Source of the DNA: DATFYM01 sp035315065
GTDB lineage: Bacteria > Acidobacteriota > Terriglobia > UBA7540
DNA: 21,817 bases
NCBI GenBank assembly: GCA_035315065.1
Contig: DATFYM010000234.1
Location: 1-21,817 of the forward strand
Direction of reading: 5' to 3'
Below, piece by piece: positions 1 through 8,069 of the stretch; position 1 is the first letter of the stretch; every line of letters starts with the position of its first letter. The notes beneath the pieces were generated by a model that worked only from the letters and a program-made list of their open reading frames with translations, did not search any database and had not been told where the DNA came from. A program made the translations under genes and the position numbers.

Positions 1-2199
1 AATCCCGATCTCCCGCGTCCTCTGCGACACCGAATAAGCGATCACGCCATAGAGCCCCACCCCTCCGAGTAACAGCGCCATGGCCCCCGCCAGCGCGAGC
101 ATCACCAGCGTGAACGAGGTCCGCGCCATGGACTTCCCGTAAAGGTATTGCAGTGTGTGGACATCGGCCAGCGGGAGATTGGGATCCACCGACCACACCG
201 CCTGCCGGACCTCGTTCATCAAGCCTTCCGAGCCGGCGCGAGGGCTGCGGATGGCGAACGTAAGGCCACGCTGCACCATGGTCTCATTGCCCCAAAAGTG
301 CTGCATCATCATGGGCCAGTATACGGAGGTGGGCGCGTCCTTGTTCACCCCGTCGTCGCGGACGTCCGCCGCCACGCCGATGATTTCGCGCCATTCGTCT
401 GTGCTGCCCACCCGGATTTGCTTGCCGAGCGCACCGGCCGGGCTGCGCCAATACTCGCGTGCCATGTTTTCCGACACCACGGCCACGGGAAGTTTGCTGT
501 AGAGATCAGTCCAGGTGAAATCTCGGCCCATAACGAGGGGAATGCCCAGGGTTCTGAAGAAGTCAGGCGACACGAACTTGAAGCGGCGAATGGGAGGAAG
601 TTGCCCTTCGGCATAAGCCCGATCCCGCGCAACAACCGGATCGAAGCTGCCGTTCCCATCCATGGGAATGGAGGTGGAGAGGCCCACCGAGGAGACACCC
701 GGAATGGCGGCGACCTTTCGCAGAATCGCTTCCTGCATAGGGACCACCCGCTCCGCTTCCTTGAGCTCTGCCTCCGGGATGAAGAGGCGGAAGAGCTGGA
801 CTTCGGTGGGCCGGACGAAGCCGGGCTGGACCCGCGTCAGCGCCCGGAAGGTGCGAATCATCAGGCCCGAGCTGATGAGGAGAACCAGCGCCAGCGCCAC
901 CTGCACAATCACCAGCGTATTCCGCGCCCGATGCCGCTCCCGGCTCTGGCTGAGGGTCCTCCCTCCCTGGCGGAGACCGACCCCCGGAAGCGCGCCCGCG
1001 TACTTGAAGACGGTGACCGAACCAAAGAGTCCGCTGGCAAGCAGCGAGACCGCCAGAGTAAACAGCAATACCGGCGTATCGATCGCGATTTCGTTGATGC
1101 GCGGGAGACCGGCCGGGGCCATCGCGATCAGGACGCGAACGGCGCCGTAAGCAAGTCCTAATCCAAGGGCGCTGCCCGCGAGGCCGAGCACGACGCTCTC
1201 CAGCAACAACTCGCCAGCGATCCGGGACTGGCCCGCACCCAGCGCAGCACGAATGGCCAGCTCCTGCTGACGGCCTTCGGTCCTTACCAGGAGCAGGTTG
1301 GCCACATTGGCGCAGGCGATCAGCAGCACGATGCCGATGGTACCCATGAGAACCCACAACACGCTGCCCACGTCGCCCACCACATTCTGCTTCAACGGCT
1401 GCACGTTAGGCCCAATCCGGGCCTGTTCGAAAAGCTTGAGGCTGAATCCGTCGGGCGCCGGGAAGCTTCGGTTGACCACCGGCAGCAGGCGCGCGATATC
1501 AGCATTGGCCTGCGCCACAGTGGTTCCGGGTTTGAGCCTGGCAACCGCCTGATAGCTGAAATTCCCCAGATGCACCTTGCCGCGGTCGAACCCAAAGGGC
1601 AGGATCACGGGTGGCTCTTCCTGGTCCATGAAGTTGAACCTCTGGGGCAACACACCAATGACTTGCCGCAACTTGCCATCCACGGTGATGGTGCGTCCGA
1701 CGATGGAGGGGTCGCCGCCGAACTTGCGGCGCCAGTAACCATAGGTCAGCATCACCGTGTCCGGGCCGCCCGGCGAATCGTCGGCGTGGTTGAACCAGCG
1801 CCCCAGCATCGGCGGAATGCCCAGAATTGGGAGCGTGCCGTCGGTGACCACCAGGGCCTGCACCTGCTCCGGCTTCCCAACGCCGGTGATGCTGACTGAG
1901 TCGCCGGAATAGAGGCCGATATCCTGAAAAGTGCGGCCTTGCTCGCGATAGATGAAGTACGTTGAGGGCGACAACATCAGGTCCGTGATATTCAAGCCTG
2001 GCGCGACGTGCGCGACCCTCACGAGCTTTCCCGCGTCCGGATACGGCAGCGGCTTCAGCAGGACGCCCTCCAGAACACTGAAGATCGCGGTGTTCGCGCC
2101 CACGCCCACCGCAAGGGTCACCAGCGTGACGAGCGTGAACATCGGCGTGCGCGCCAAACGGCGCAGAATCGGCTTGAGCTGATTGCTGAACGATCCCAT
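1..2199 (-). CDS. ADOP-type (MacB-like) ABC transporter permease, C-terminus cut by window edge
   Basis: Reading the minus strand from ATG 2199-2197 gives 733 codons without a stop up to base 1, so the 3' end lies outside the window. The N-terminus has a membrane segment (about residues 19-42) followed by FSVLEGVLLKPLPYP, typical of the acidobacterial duplicated orphan permease family. A MacB-type periplasmic domain follows. An FtsX-like permease domain comes next, with ACANVANLLLVRTEGRQQEL and then AIRAALGAG. The plan then repeats: a second membrane segment (ALALVLLISSGLMIRTFRAL), a second periplasmic domain and the start of a second FtsX domain (LGGVGLYGVIAYSVSQRTRE) at the edge. Probably under 100 residues are missing. 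GGGAGG lies 8 bases before the ATG. No ATPase gene is adjacent, which is usual for ADOP proteins; substrate unknown. It is divergent from the DUF4097 gene and may share ECF control with it. Confidence 0.93.
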   Translation of the reverse strand, partial: MGSFSNQLKPILRRLARTPMFTLVTLVTLAVGVGANTAIFSVLEGVLLKPLPYPDAGKLVRVAHVAPGLNITDLMLSPSTYFIYREQGRTFQDIGLYSGDSVSITGVGKPEQVQALVVTDGTLPILGIPPMLGRWFNHADDSPGGPDTVMLTYGYWRRKFGGDPSIVGRTITVDGKLRQVIGVLPQRFNFMDQEEPPVILPFGFDRGKVHLGNFSYQAVARLKPGTTVAQANADIARLLPVVNRSFPAPDGFSLKLFEQARIGPNVQPLKQNVVGDVGSVLWVLMGTIGIVLLIACANVANLLLVRTEGRQQELAIRAALGAGQSRIAGELLLESVVLGLAGSALGLGLAYGAVRVLIAMAPAGLPRINEIAIDTPVLLFTLAVSLLASGLFGSVTVFKYAGALPGVGLRQGGRTLSQSRERHRARNTLVIVQVALALVLLISSGLMIRTFRALTRVQPGFVRPTEVQLFRLFIPEAELKEAERVVPMQEAILRKVAAIPGVSSVGLSTSIPMDGNGSFDPVVARDRAYAEGQLPPIRRFKFVSPDFFRTLGIPLVMGRDFTWTDLYSKLPVAVVSENMAREYWRSPAGALGKQIRVGSTDEWREIIGVAADVRDDGVNKDAPTSVYWPMMMQHFWGNETMVQRGLTFAIRSPRAGSEGLMNEVRQAVWSVDPNLPLADVHTLQYLYGKSMARTSFTLVMLALAGAMALLLGGVGLYGVIAYSVSQRTREIGI

Positions 2200-2260
2200 G
2201 ACCCTACCTCCCGCCGACCTTGTCTTCCCGCATCTGTCGTGTGACGCCTTCAGACCCTAC

Positions 2261-2285
2261 TACGTGAGCGGGCGAGAGAAGTTCC
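2261..2285 (-). promoter_or_regulatory. Candidate ECF-sigma promoter for the ADOP permease
   Basis: On the minus strand GGAACT (2285-2280) is followed after 15 bases by CGTA (2264-2261), about 62 bases before the permease ATG. Many ECF sigma factors recognise a -35 element containing AAC and a -10 element containing CGT. The match is by eye only. It is strengthened by a similar pair facing the other way for the divergent gene, and by an ECF sigma gene 2.6 kb away. Confidence 0.4.
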
Positions 2286-2383
2286 CGCGATTTTTCGCGA
2301 GCGGCGCCGCGATGCGGACGACTGGTGGATCGGGTGCTTTCCCCTTCGATCCCCTGACGTCTAAGAACTGAGAGGAATTCACG

Positions 2384-2413
2384 GGAACCGGCGTGCGCCC
2401 CCGTGCGTATAAT
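2384..2413 (+). promoter_or_regulatory. Candidate promoter of the DUF4097 gene (ECF-like, with overlapping TATAAT)
   Basis: GGAACC (2384-2389), a 16-base spacer, then CGTATAAT (2406-2413), 34 bases before ATG 2447. GGAAC-N16-CGT is the form expected for many ECF sigma factors. The -10 also contains a perfect TATAAT (2408-2413), but no good TTGACA-like -35 lies at the right distance, so either an ECF or a housekeeping sigma could use it. Confidence 0.45.
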
Positions 2414-2446
2414 CCGGCGTCACCCCAAGAAGAGGAGAGACCAACA

Positions 2447-3505
2447 ATGAAGGGGACTGCTATGCAGAGAAAAGAGAGGTTCTTCGTTCCGCTGCGGTTC
2501 GCTGTGCAGAAAGAAGAGGGATTCTTCGCTTCGTTGCGCTTCGCTCAGAATGATATCTTGACGGCGCCGACCCTCGTCGCCGTGTGCTTGCTGGCATTGA
2601 TGTGCCCGGCCGCCCTGCGGGCCGATTATCACCAGGAAAAGAGTCTGAAACTGGCCCCTGGGGGCGAGTTCGATTTGGACGCGAGCGTGGGCAGCGTGAC
2701 GCTCACCGGCTCGTCAGAATCAGGGGCGCGGATCGAGATCACCTCCAACCGCGACGACCTGGAGAGCCTGCTCGATTTCAGCTTCGATGAAAGCGCGGGC
2801 GCAGTGCGCGTAACGGCGCACAAGAAGTACCACGACTGGAACTGGCACAACAACATCCGCGTCCACTTCGAGGTCCGGGTGCCCACCGACACGCGCGTGG
2901 AGATCAAGACCGGCGGCGGAAGCGTGCGGATCTCATCGATCAAACGCGACGCTGACTTGAACACCTCGGGCGGTTCGATTGAAGCGGCCGACCTGGGCGC
3001 CAGCCTGACAGCGCACACCTCCGGCGGCAGTGTCCGGCTGGAGCGCGTGATGGGCCAAGCGGACGTGAATACCTCCGGCGGCGAGATTCGAGGTAGTTCG
3101 ATTTCCGGGAGGCTTGAGGCCCGGACCAGCGGCGGCTCGATCGAGTTGGAAAAAGTGGCCGGCGACCTGCTGGCGCACACCTCCGGCGGATCGATCCGTA
3201 TCGAGGACGCCGGCGGTCGTGTGGACGCCAAGACTTCCGGCGGTTCGGTGGAAGTAAGATTCGCCCCCGGGGACAATCGCGGCGGAGATGTAGAAACGTC
3301 CGGCGGTGGCGTCCGAGTGGAAATTGACCGGTCCGCCAACCTGGAACTCGATGCCTCTGCGTCCGGCGGCTCCGTCTCCAGCGATCTTCCCGTCAAGGTG
3401 GTGGGGACTATTTCCGCGTCGCACTTGCACGGCTCGATCGGGTCAGGCGGCTCCATGCTCCGGCTGCATTCCGACGGCGGTCCCATCCGCATCGAAGGGC
3501 GGTGA
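2447..3505 (+). CDS. Exported DUF4097-type beta-repeat protein
   Basis: I chose ATG 2447 (352 aa) because GAGGAGAG lies 7 bases upstream; the frame is open further, to 2393. The first 37 residues are basic and repeat-derived (see the repeat at 2475-2553). A hydrophobic core (about residues 39-57) ending ALRA before DYHQ looks like a signal peptide, so the protein is probably periplasmic or surface-exposed. After a short N-terminal beta region the chain is a run of about eight TSGGS-type turns spaced roughly 18-19 residues apart, each followed by a hydrophobic/charged strand such as SVRL, SIEL, SIRI or SVEV. This regular beta-strand pattern is typical of DUF4097 (putative adhesin/head-domain) proteins, whose biochemical role is mostly unknown. 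TTG 2558, just before the hydrophobic core, is an alternative start that would give a normal-length signal peptide. The gene may be under ECF sigma control. Confidence 0.85.
   Translation: MKGTAMQRKERFFVPLRFAVQKEEGFFASLRFAQNDILTAPTLVAVCLLALMCPAALRADYHQEKSLKLAPGGEFDLDASVGSVTLTGSSESGARIEITSNRDDLESLLDFSFDESAGAVRVTAHKKYHDWNWHNNIRVHFEVRVPTDTRVEIKTGGGSVRISSIKRDADLNTSGGSIEAADLGASLTAHTSGGSVRLERVMGQADVNTSGGEIRGSSISGRLEARTSGGSIELEKVAGDLLAHTSGGSIRIEDAGGRVDAKTSGGSVEVRFAPGDNRGGDVETSGGGVRVEIDRSANLELDASASGGSVSSDLPVKVVGTISASHLHGSIGSGGSMLRLHSDGGPIRIEGR
2475..2553 (+). repeat. Two tandem degenerate copies of an 'LRFAQND / SEESLF' dispersed repeat
   Basis: Copy 1 (about 2475-2510) and copy 2 (about 2516-2553) are imperfect direct repeats of the form GAGG(GA)TTCTTCG-TTCCGCTGCGGTTCGCT / GCTTCGTTGCGCTTCGCT. 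On the minus strand they read like the common environmental-genome repeat TCTGAGCGAAGCGCAACGA. They are translated as FFVPLRFAV and FFASLRFAQND within the N-terminal extension of the DUF4097 protein. Confidence 0.7.
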
Positions 3506-3511
3506 GCAGAC

Positions 3512-3626
3512 GGTTGTCGGTTGCTGGTTGTCGGTATCAACGAATGGTGAATGGTGAACAGTGAATTGGGAATGACAGACCCAGTTTTTCACGATTCGGA
3601 ATACAATTCACTATTCACTATTCGCC
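3512..3626. repeat. Heptamer-iterated inverted-repeat element, type A
   Basis: Left part: GGTTGTC GGTTGCT GGTTGTC (3512-3532), then GAATGGT GAATGGT GAACAGT GAATTGG (3542-3569). Right part: ATTCACT ATTCACT ATTCGCC (3606-3626). All units step by 7 bases, and the right arm is an imperfect reverse complement of the GAATGGT arm. It starts a few bases after the DUF4097 stop codon and fills much of the 188-base gap before the methyltransferase gene. Confidence 0.75.
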
Positions 3627-3693
3627 GCCCCGGCTCATTGATTCCCAACGTGGCGTCCTTGACTTCCGGCTCCTGATCTTTCAGAATGCCCAC

Positions 3694-4494
3694 ATGAATG
3701 CCCCTGGTGGTTACGACGAGTACCCCTTCGTTGCCGAATTCTACGACTGGGTGGTTCCCTACCGCGAGCGTCAGGACGTTGGGTTTTTCGTGGAGATGGC
3801 GCGCCAGGCGCGCGGGCCGGTGCTCGAGCTCGGCTGTGGCACGGGGCGGATCCTCATTCCGACGGCGCGAGCGGGCGCGGAGATCACCGGGCTCGACTCG
3901 TCTTCAAAGATGCTCGACATGTGCCGCCAGAAGCTCGCCGGGGAGGCAGAAGAAGCTCAGTCAAAGGTAAGACTGGTGAAAGCGGATATGCGCCGCTTCG
4001 ACCTGAGGAACCCCTTCCGCCTGGTCACGATCCCTTTTCGCCCGTTTCAACACCTGCTCACCGTCGGGGACCAAATCGCCTGCCTGAGGAGTGTCCACCT
4101 TCACCTCATGGAAGGCGGCAAGCTGATCCTGGATGTCTTCAATCCTTCGCTCGTACGCCTGGCGGACCCGAAGTACCTTAGCGAGTTCGAGGAGGAGCCC
4201 GAGTTCACGATGCCGGACGGCCGCAAGGTCACCCGCCGGCATCGCCTGCTGCAGCGGGACTATGTCAATCAGATCATCGACGTGGAGTTCAGCTACCAGG
4301 TGACGCACCCCGATGAGCGGCGGGAGGAGCTATGCCAAGCTGCACGCTTGCGGTACCTCTTTCGCTTCGAGGTGGAGCATCTGCTGGCTCGCTGCGGATT
4401 CGAGATCGAGCACGTCTACGGCGACTACGACAAGAGTCCTTACGGGAGTGGGGAGACAGGCGAGTTGATCTTTGTCGCCCGCAAGGTGGAGTAG
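3694..4494 (+). CDS. Class I SAM-dependent methyltransferase
   Basis: 266 aa starting at ATG 3694; no strong ribosome binding site is visible. Motif I of Rossmann-fold methyltransferases is clear: VLELGCGTGRILIP (residues 43-56), which binds S-adenosylmethionine. GLDSS (66-70) carries the acidic residue expected at the end of strand beta-2 for the SAM ribose, and VKADMR (95-100) matches the adenine-contact region. LILDVFNPS (144-152) fits the later beta strand. FRPFQHLLTVGDQIACL (115-131) is a segment seen in many small uncharacterised methyltransferases, and the C-terminal half is a beta-rich cap. The substrate cannot be told from sequence. It stands alone between two heptamer elements and is convergent with the anti-sigma/sigma pair, so context gives no pathway. 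Confidence 0.85.
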   Translation: MNAPGGYDEYPFVAEFYDWVVPYRERQDVGFFVEMARQARGPVLELGCGTGRILIPTARAGAEITGLDSSSKMLDMCRQKLAGEAEEAQSKVRLVKADMRRFDLRNPFRLVTIPFRPFQHLLTVGDQIACLRSVHLHLMEGGKLILDVFNPSLVRLADPKYLSEFEEEPEFTMPDGRKVTRRHRLLQRDYVNQIIDVEFSYQVTHPDERREELCQAARLRYLFRFEVEHLLARCGFEIEHVYGDYDKSPYGSGETGELIFVARKVE

Positions 4495-4502
4495 GCCTCA
4501 GA

Positions 4503-4643
4503 GGAATTACCGATTGACGAATTGACGATTGCCGATTGCAAGACGGGATCATTGACGATTGTAGATGGGCTGTTGAAGGCGCCGCGACGTTGGCCAACGC
4601 TTCTTTTCCAATCGTCAATCGGCAATCTGCAATCGTCAATCCT
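4503..4643. repeat. Heptamer-iterated inverted-repeat element, type B (copy 1)
   Basis: The left arm (4503-4560) has CGATTGA/CGATTGC-type units. The right arm (4609-4643) reads CAATCGT CAATCGG CAATCTG CAATCGT CAATCCT, exactly five 7-base units. The arms are reverse complements of each other. The element fills the space between the convergent methyltransferase and anti-sigma genes and ends on the anti-sigma stop codon (4645-4643). It is related to the copy inside tgt (17854-18023): both have TTCTTTTC shortly before the right arm. Confidence 0.8.
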
Positions 4644-4879
4644 CATGGCCTCCAGCCGAGCTTCTCGTACAAAGCACGATCGAGGCGCTCCTTGACGTCA
4701 TCCGGCAACGCCATCGGCTCCGACTTGCAATACACCTCGATCGTCTTGCGCGTCGTGTCCACCACGATGTTGCAGTCCTCGCAATGGCCGAGATGACGCG
4801 ACAACTCCTCGACGAGCCTGGGGTCGAGGTTGCCGTCGAGGTAGTCACACAGTCTGCGGAGTACCTGTTTGCAAACCAC
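4643..4879 (-). CDS. Zinc-finger anti-sigma factor (ZAS / zf-HC2 type)
   Basis: 78 aa. The start is GTG (4879-4877), supported by AAAGGAAAAG about 6 bases upstream. The gene overlaps the end of the ECF sigma gene by 35 bases, which implies translational coupling. H29-x3-C33-x2-C36 (HLGHCEDC) is the zinc-binding anti-sigma signature. Such proteins bind and hold an ECF sigma factor, often until a redox or envelope signal releases it. There is no C-terminal membrane helix, so this is a soluble cytoplasmic form. Its target is most likely the sigma factor encoded just upstream. The last codons abut the type B heptamer element. Confidence 0.88.
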   Translation of the reverse strand: MVCKQVLRRLCDYLDGNLDPRLVEELSRHLGHCEDCNIVVDTTRKTIEVYCKSEPMALPDDVKERLDRALYEKLGWRP

Positions 4880-5477
4880 TTTCTTTTCCTTTCCCGAAAA
4901 ACTTGTTGAGACGCTCGCGCAGTTGCAAGCGTGCCCTTAGCAGGCGCGACTTCACCGCGGGGACGGACAGGTTGAGCATCTCCGCCGTTTCCTCGGTGGA
5001 GAAGTTTTCCACGTCGCGCAGGACGAAGACGGCGCGGTACATGGGCTCCAGGCGTTCGATCACCGAGTCCAGGATGCTCTGCAACTCCACCCGGGCGTAG
5101 CGCTGCTCGGGATTGTCGCCCCAGTCTTCGATCTCCCGCAGCACCGGCGCGCGGCCGCCGTCGTCCACCGGTTCGTCGAGAGAGACCTCGCGCGCGTGGG
5201 TGGCCCGCTTGCGCAGTTTCATCAGCGCTTCGTTGACGGCGATGCGCACCAGCCAGGTGTAGAATCGCGAATCGCCTTGAAACTGTCCGATCCGGGTGTA
5301 GGCCTTGAGCATCGCCTCCTGCAAAACATCCTCGGCATCTTCCTGATTGCCGGTAATGTGCAGCGCCAGACGGTAGATGTAGCGGTCATATTGACGAATT
5401 AGCGTACTGAAGGCGTCAACATCGCCGGCGCGCGCCTTGGTGACCAGTTCGGTTTCGTTGGCCAGATGTGTAGGCAT
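4845..5477 (-). CDS. ECF-type RNA polymerase sigma factor (RpoE/SigW-like)
   Basis: 210 aa, ATG at 5477. Region 2 (about residues 10-90) has AFSTLIRQYDRYIYRLAL and then ITGNQEDAEDVLQEAMLKAY, followed by FYTWLVRIAVNEALMKLRKR, as in the RpoE-like group. A linker (about 95-125) leads to region 4 (about 130-190), with a helix-turn-helix around FSTEETAEMLNLSVPAVKSR that would contact the -35 element. The anti-sigma gene overlaps its 3' end. No Shine-Dalgarno sequence is obvious before the ATG, and I saw no GGAAC/CGT promoter upstream, so autoregulation is not supported. The paired candidate ECF promoters at 2261-2413 are possible targets (inference). Confidence 0.93.
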   Translation of the reverse strand: MPTHLANETELVTKARAGDVDAFSTLIRQYDRYIYRLALHITGNQEDAEDVLQEAMLKAYTRIGQFQGDSRFYTWLVRIAVNEALMKLRKRATHAREVSLDEPVDDGGRAPVLREIEDWGDNPEQRYARVELQSILDSVIERLEPMYRAVFVLRDVENFSTEETAEMLNLSVPAVKSRLLRARLQLRERLNKFFGKGKESGLQTGTPQTV

Positions 5478-5584
5478 AATTGGATACCAACTGGGTCGCC
5501 ATTGGGATAACGCCGCTTTCGACTGTCTCCAAGGCCCTACGCAATCGCTAGGGCTTGGCAGCGGGCCATAGACTCGCCCCCATC

Positions 5585-5603
5585 CACCCAGCTTAGATGG
5601 GTG
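5585..5603. other. Hairpin downstream of rel
   Basis: CACCCA (5585-5590) and TGGGTG (5598-5603) form a 6-bp stem with a 7-base loop, 47 bases after the rel stop codon on the minus strand. No T-run follows on either strand, so it is not a standard intrinsic terminator. Nothing else stands out in the 172-base rel-sigma gap. Confidence 0.4.
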
Positions 5604-5649
5604 CGGCTAGGACACGGATTCACAATTCCAGGGACGGGAGCTCCCAGCG

Positions 5650-7791
5650 TTACTGCACGCGCTCGATCTGGTAAACGCCTTCAATGCGGCGCAGCGAGGA
5701 AACGATCTGGTCGAGGTGATGCAGGTCCGCCACGTCGAGCACGACGTCAATGGAAGCCTTGGTATCCTCGGTACCCGCAGTGATGTTCTGGATGTTGGAG
5801 TGACCCTCGCTGATCGCCGCCGTCACGTCGGCCAGCATCCCCTGGCGGTCGGCCGTGAAGATGGTGAGCTTCACGGTGTAGAGCGCGTACTTCGGCCCCA
5901 CCCACTCCACGTCGATTCGGCGCTCCGCGTCGTACATGAGGCTTTGAACGTTCGGACAGGACTTGGAGTGTACGGCAATACCCTTGCCACGCGTGATGTA
6001 GCCGGTAATCTCCTCGCCGCGGATGGGGTTGCAGCACTTGGCGCGATAGACCATCAGGTCGCCATGGCCGTGCACCTGGATGGCTCCGTCCCGGTTCAGG
6101 CCGAGGACGCGCTTCAAGGTGCTGCTTACCTTGGACGAATGCGCCACGTCCATGCCGGCGGAGGGAACCAACTTCCCCAGCGCCTGGCGGGCTGAGATTT
6201 TGCCGTACCCGATGTCGGCGTAGAGGTCGTCGGCCAGCGCGCATCCGTAATCGCGGGCCACCCGAAGATAATCCTCTTCCGGCACCTTCTTGAGGGTAAT
6301 CTCGAATTTCCGCGCTTCCTTCTCCAAAAGCTTCTTGCCAATTTCGACGGCCCGCTGGCGCTCGGCAAGGTTGATCCAGTGCTTGATTTTGTTGCGGGCC
6401 TTGGAAGTTTTCACGATGGCCAGCCAGTCGCGGCTGGGATTGTGGGTGGGCTGGGTCACAATCTCCACGATGTCGCCGTTGCGCAGCTTGTACTTCAGCG
6501 GCGCAATGCGGCCGTTCACCTTGGCTCCCACACAGTGGTGGCCTACTTCAGTATGAATGGAGTACGCGAAGTCAATGGGAGTGGCGTCGCGCGGCAGAAC
6601 GACCACCTTGCCTTTGGGGGTGAAAGTGTACACTTCCTCCGGGTAGAGATCGATGCGCAGGGTCGAGAGAAATTCGCCCGGGTCTCGCACCTCCTGCTGC
6701 CACTCGACGAGATGCCGCAGCCACGCGAAGCGCTCTGCGTCCTGCTCGGCGTGCGGTTGCCCGTCCTTGTAGCGCCAGTGGGAGGCGATGCCTTCCTCGG
6801 CCACGCGGTGCATTTCTTCGGTCCGGATCTGCACTTCGAAGGGCTGTCCGTGCGGTCCGATGACCGAAGTGTGGAGCGACTGATAAAGATTGGGGCGGGG
6901 GATGGCGATGAAGTCCTTGATGCGGCCCGGGATCGGCCGCCACGTATTGTGGATGACGCCGAGCGCGGCGTAGCAGTTCTGTACGGAGTCGGTCAGGATG
7001 CGAACGGCGAGCAGGTCATAGACCTCTTCGATGGTGATGTGCCGCCGAGCCAGCTTTTTCCAGATGCTGTAGAGGCGCTTGATGCGGCCTTCGACGTGCG
7101 CCGGGATGGAGTGCTCCTGCATCTTCGCTTCCACCTGGGCGCGTACCTCCGCCAGGAACTCCTCGCTCACTTTGCGCCGGCTGTCGACCGCCGCCTTGGC
7201 CTCCTCGTAGGCCTGGGGCTCCAGGTAGCGAAAGGCTAGGTCCTCCAGTTCGCCGCGGATTTTTCCCATGCCCAGACGGTGAGCGATAGGGGCGTAGATC
7301 TCGAGCGTCTCGCGCGCGATCCGCTCGCGCTTCTCCGGCGGCAGGTGCTCGAGCGTCCGCATGTTGTGGAGCCGGTCCGCCAGCTTAACCAGGACCACGC
7401 GGATGTCGTCCACCATGGCGAGCACCATTTTGCGCAGGCTCTCCGCCTGTTGTGCTTCGGCGCTGGCAAACTCGATGCGGCTGATCTTGGTGACACCCTC
7501 AACGATCCGCGCCACCTCGGGTCCAAATTCCTGGCGCACTCGGTCCACGGTGGTGGACGTGTCTTCGACGACGTCGTGGAGCATCCCTCCTGCGAGGCAA
7601 ACGACGTCGAGTTTCATCTCCGCCAGAATCTTCGCCACTTCCAGCGGATGGGAGACGAAGGGCTCCCCGGAAAGACGCTTCTGCGCCTTGTGCTCGTTGG
7701 CGCTAAACTCGTAGGCCTTGCGCAACAGTCCGAGATCGTCGGCCGGACGATAGGCCTGAACCTTGCGCGCAACTTCCTCGAACGTGATCAT
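5650..7791 (-). CDS. rel: Bifunctional (p)ppGpp synthetase/hydrolase, RelA/SpoT family
   Basis: 713 aa, a normal length for the family, ATG at 7791. The N-terminal HD hydrolase domain keeps its metal-binding set: H48 (SHPLEVA), H72-D73 (LHDVVEDT) and D139 (KLADRLHN). The synthetase domain (about 230-345) has YSIWKKLARR, R290-I-K-D293, PNLYQSLHTSV and E319-V-Q-I-R. The RxKD form is the one found in bifunctional enzymes, rather than the acidic ExDD of synthetase-only RelA. A TGS domain (about 385-447), a helical/zinc-finger-like part with AKCCNPI (584-590) and a C-terminal ACT domain (about 637-713) complete it. The protein makes and degrades the stringent-response alarmone. The gene appears monocistronic and divergent from the binding-protein gene at 8070. 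Confidence 0.96.
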   Translation of the reverse strand: MITFEEVARKVQAYRPADDLGLLRKAYEFSANEHKAQKRLSGEPFVSHPLEVAKILAEMKLDVVCLAGGMLHDVVEDTSTTVDRVRQEFGPEVARIVEGVTKISRIEFASAEAQQAESLRKMVLAMVDDIRVVLVKLADRLHNMRTLEHLPPEKRERIARETLEIYAPIAHRLGMGKIRGELEDLAFRYLEPQAYEEAKAAVDSRRKVSEEFLAEVRAQVEAKMQEHSIPAHVEGRIKRLYSIWKKLARRHITIEEVYDLLAVRILTDSVQNCYAALGVIHNTWRPIPGRIKDFIAIPRPNLYQSLHTSVIGPHGQPFEVQIRTEEMHRVAEEGIASHWRYKDGQPHAEQDAERFAWLRHLVEWQQEVRDPGEFLSTLRIDLYPEEVYTFTPKGKVVVLPRDATPIDFAYSIHTEVGHHCVGAKVNGRIAPLKYKLRNGDIVEIVTQPTHNPSRDWLAIVKTSKARNKIKHWINLAERQRAVEIGKKLLEKEARKFEITLKKVPEEDYLRVARDYGCALADDLYADIGYGKISARQALGKLVPSAGMDVAHSSKVSSTLKRVLGLNRDGAIQVHGHGDLMVYRAKCCNPIRGEEITGYITRGKGIAVHSKSCPNVQSLMYDAERRIDVEWVGPKYALYTVKLTIFTADRQGMLADVTAAISEGHSNIQNITAGTEDTKASIDVVLDVADLHHLDQIVSSLRRIEGVYQIERVQ

Positions 7792-8069
7792 GGTCGTGCT
7801 TGCTCTACTGGTATTCTAGGGTACAGGCAAAGGTGAGTTCAAGCCGCTTCGAACGTGTCGCGGTTCGCCCTGCTGTTAAAGCCGAACGCGGAGTGGGAAA
7901 ACAACAGGCGTCAGGCTCAGCCCTCTATCTTAGATCTTCGATCTTTCGAGTCTGCCTATGCCTCGTACATTTTTGTGATATGCTGGCGCGTATTCGGGAA
8001 CGTGCGACCGTTGTTTCGGAGGGCAAATGCGCCACTCGGACCGGCGACCCGATCCAACTAGGAGACTGT

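Noticed and set aside
148..1161. 337-codon open frame on the plus strand
   Set aside because: It is antisense to the ADOP permease, which has strong family motifs in a continuous frame. The translation is low in hydrophobic order and rich in Arg/His/Gly, as expected of a high-G+C shadow.
2629..3540. 303-codon open frame antisense to the DUF4097 gene
   Set aside because: It is the mirror of the TSGGS repeat (PPEV/RSIEPP repeats) and exists only because the coding strand is repetitive.
3512..3626. Possible CRISPR array at the heptamer-repeat sites
   Set aside because: Units are only 7 bases and contiguous, with no spacers of regular length, and there are no cas genes in the window.
6379..7239. 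286-codon plus-strand frame inside rel
   Set aside because: It is antisense to the conserved synthetase and TGS domains of Rel, with no family resemblance of its own.
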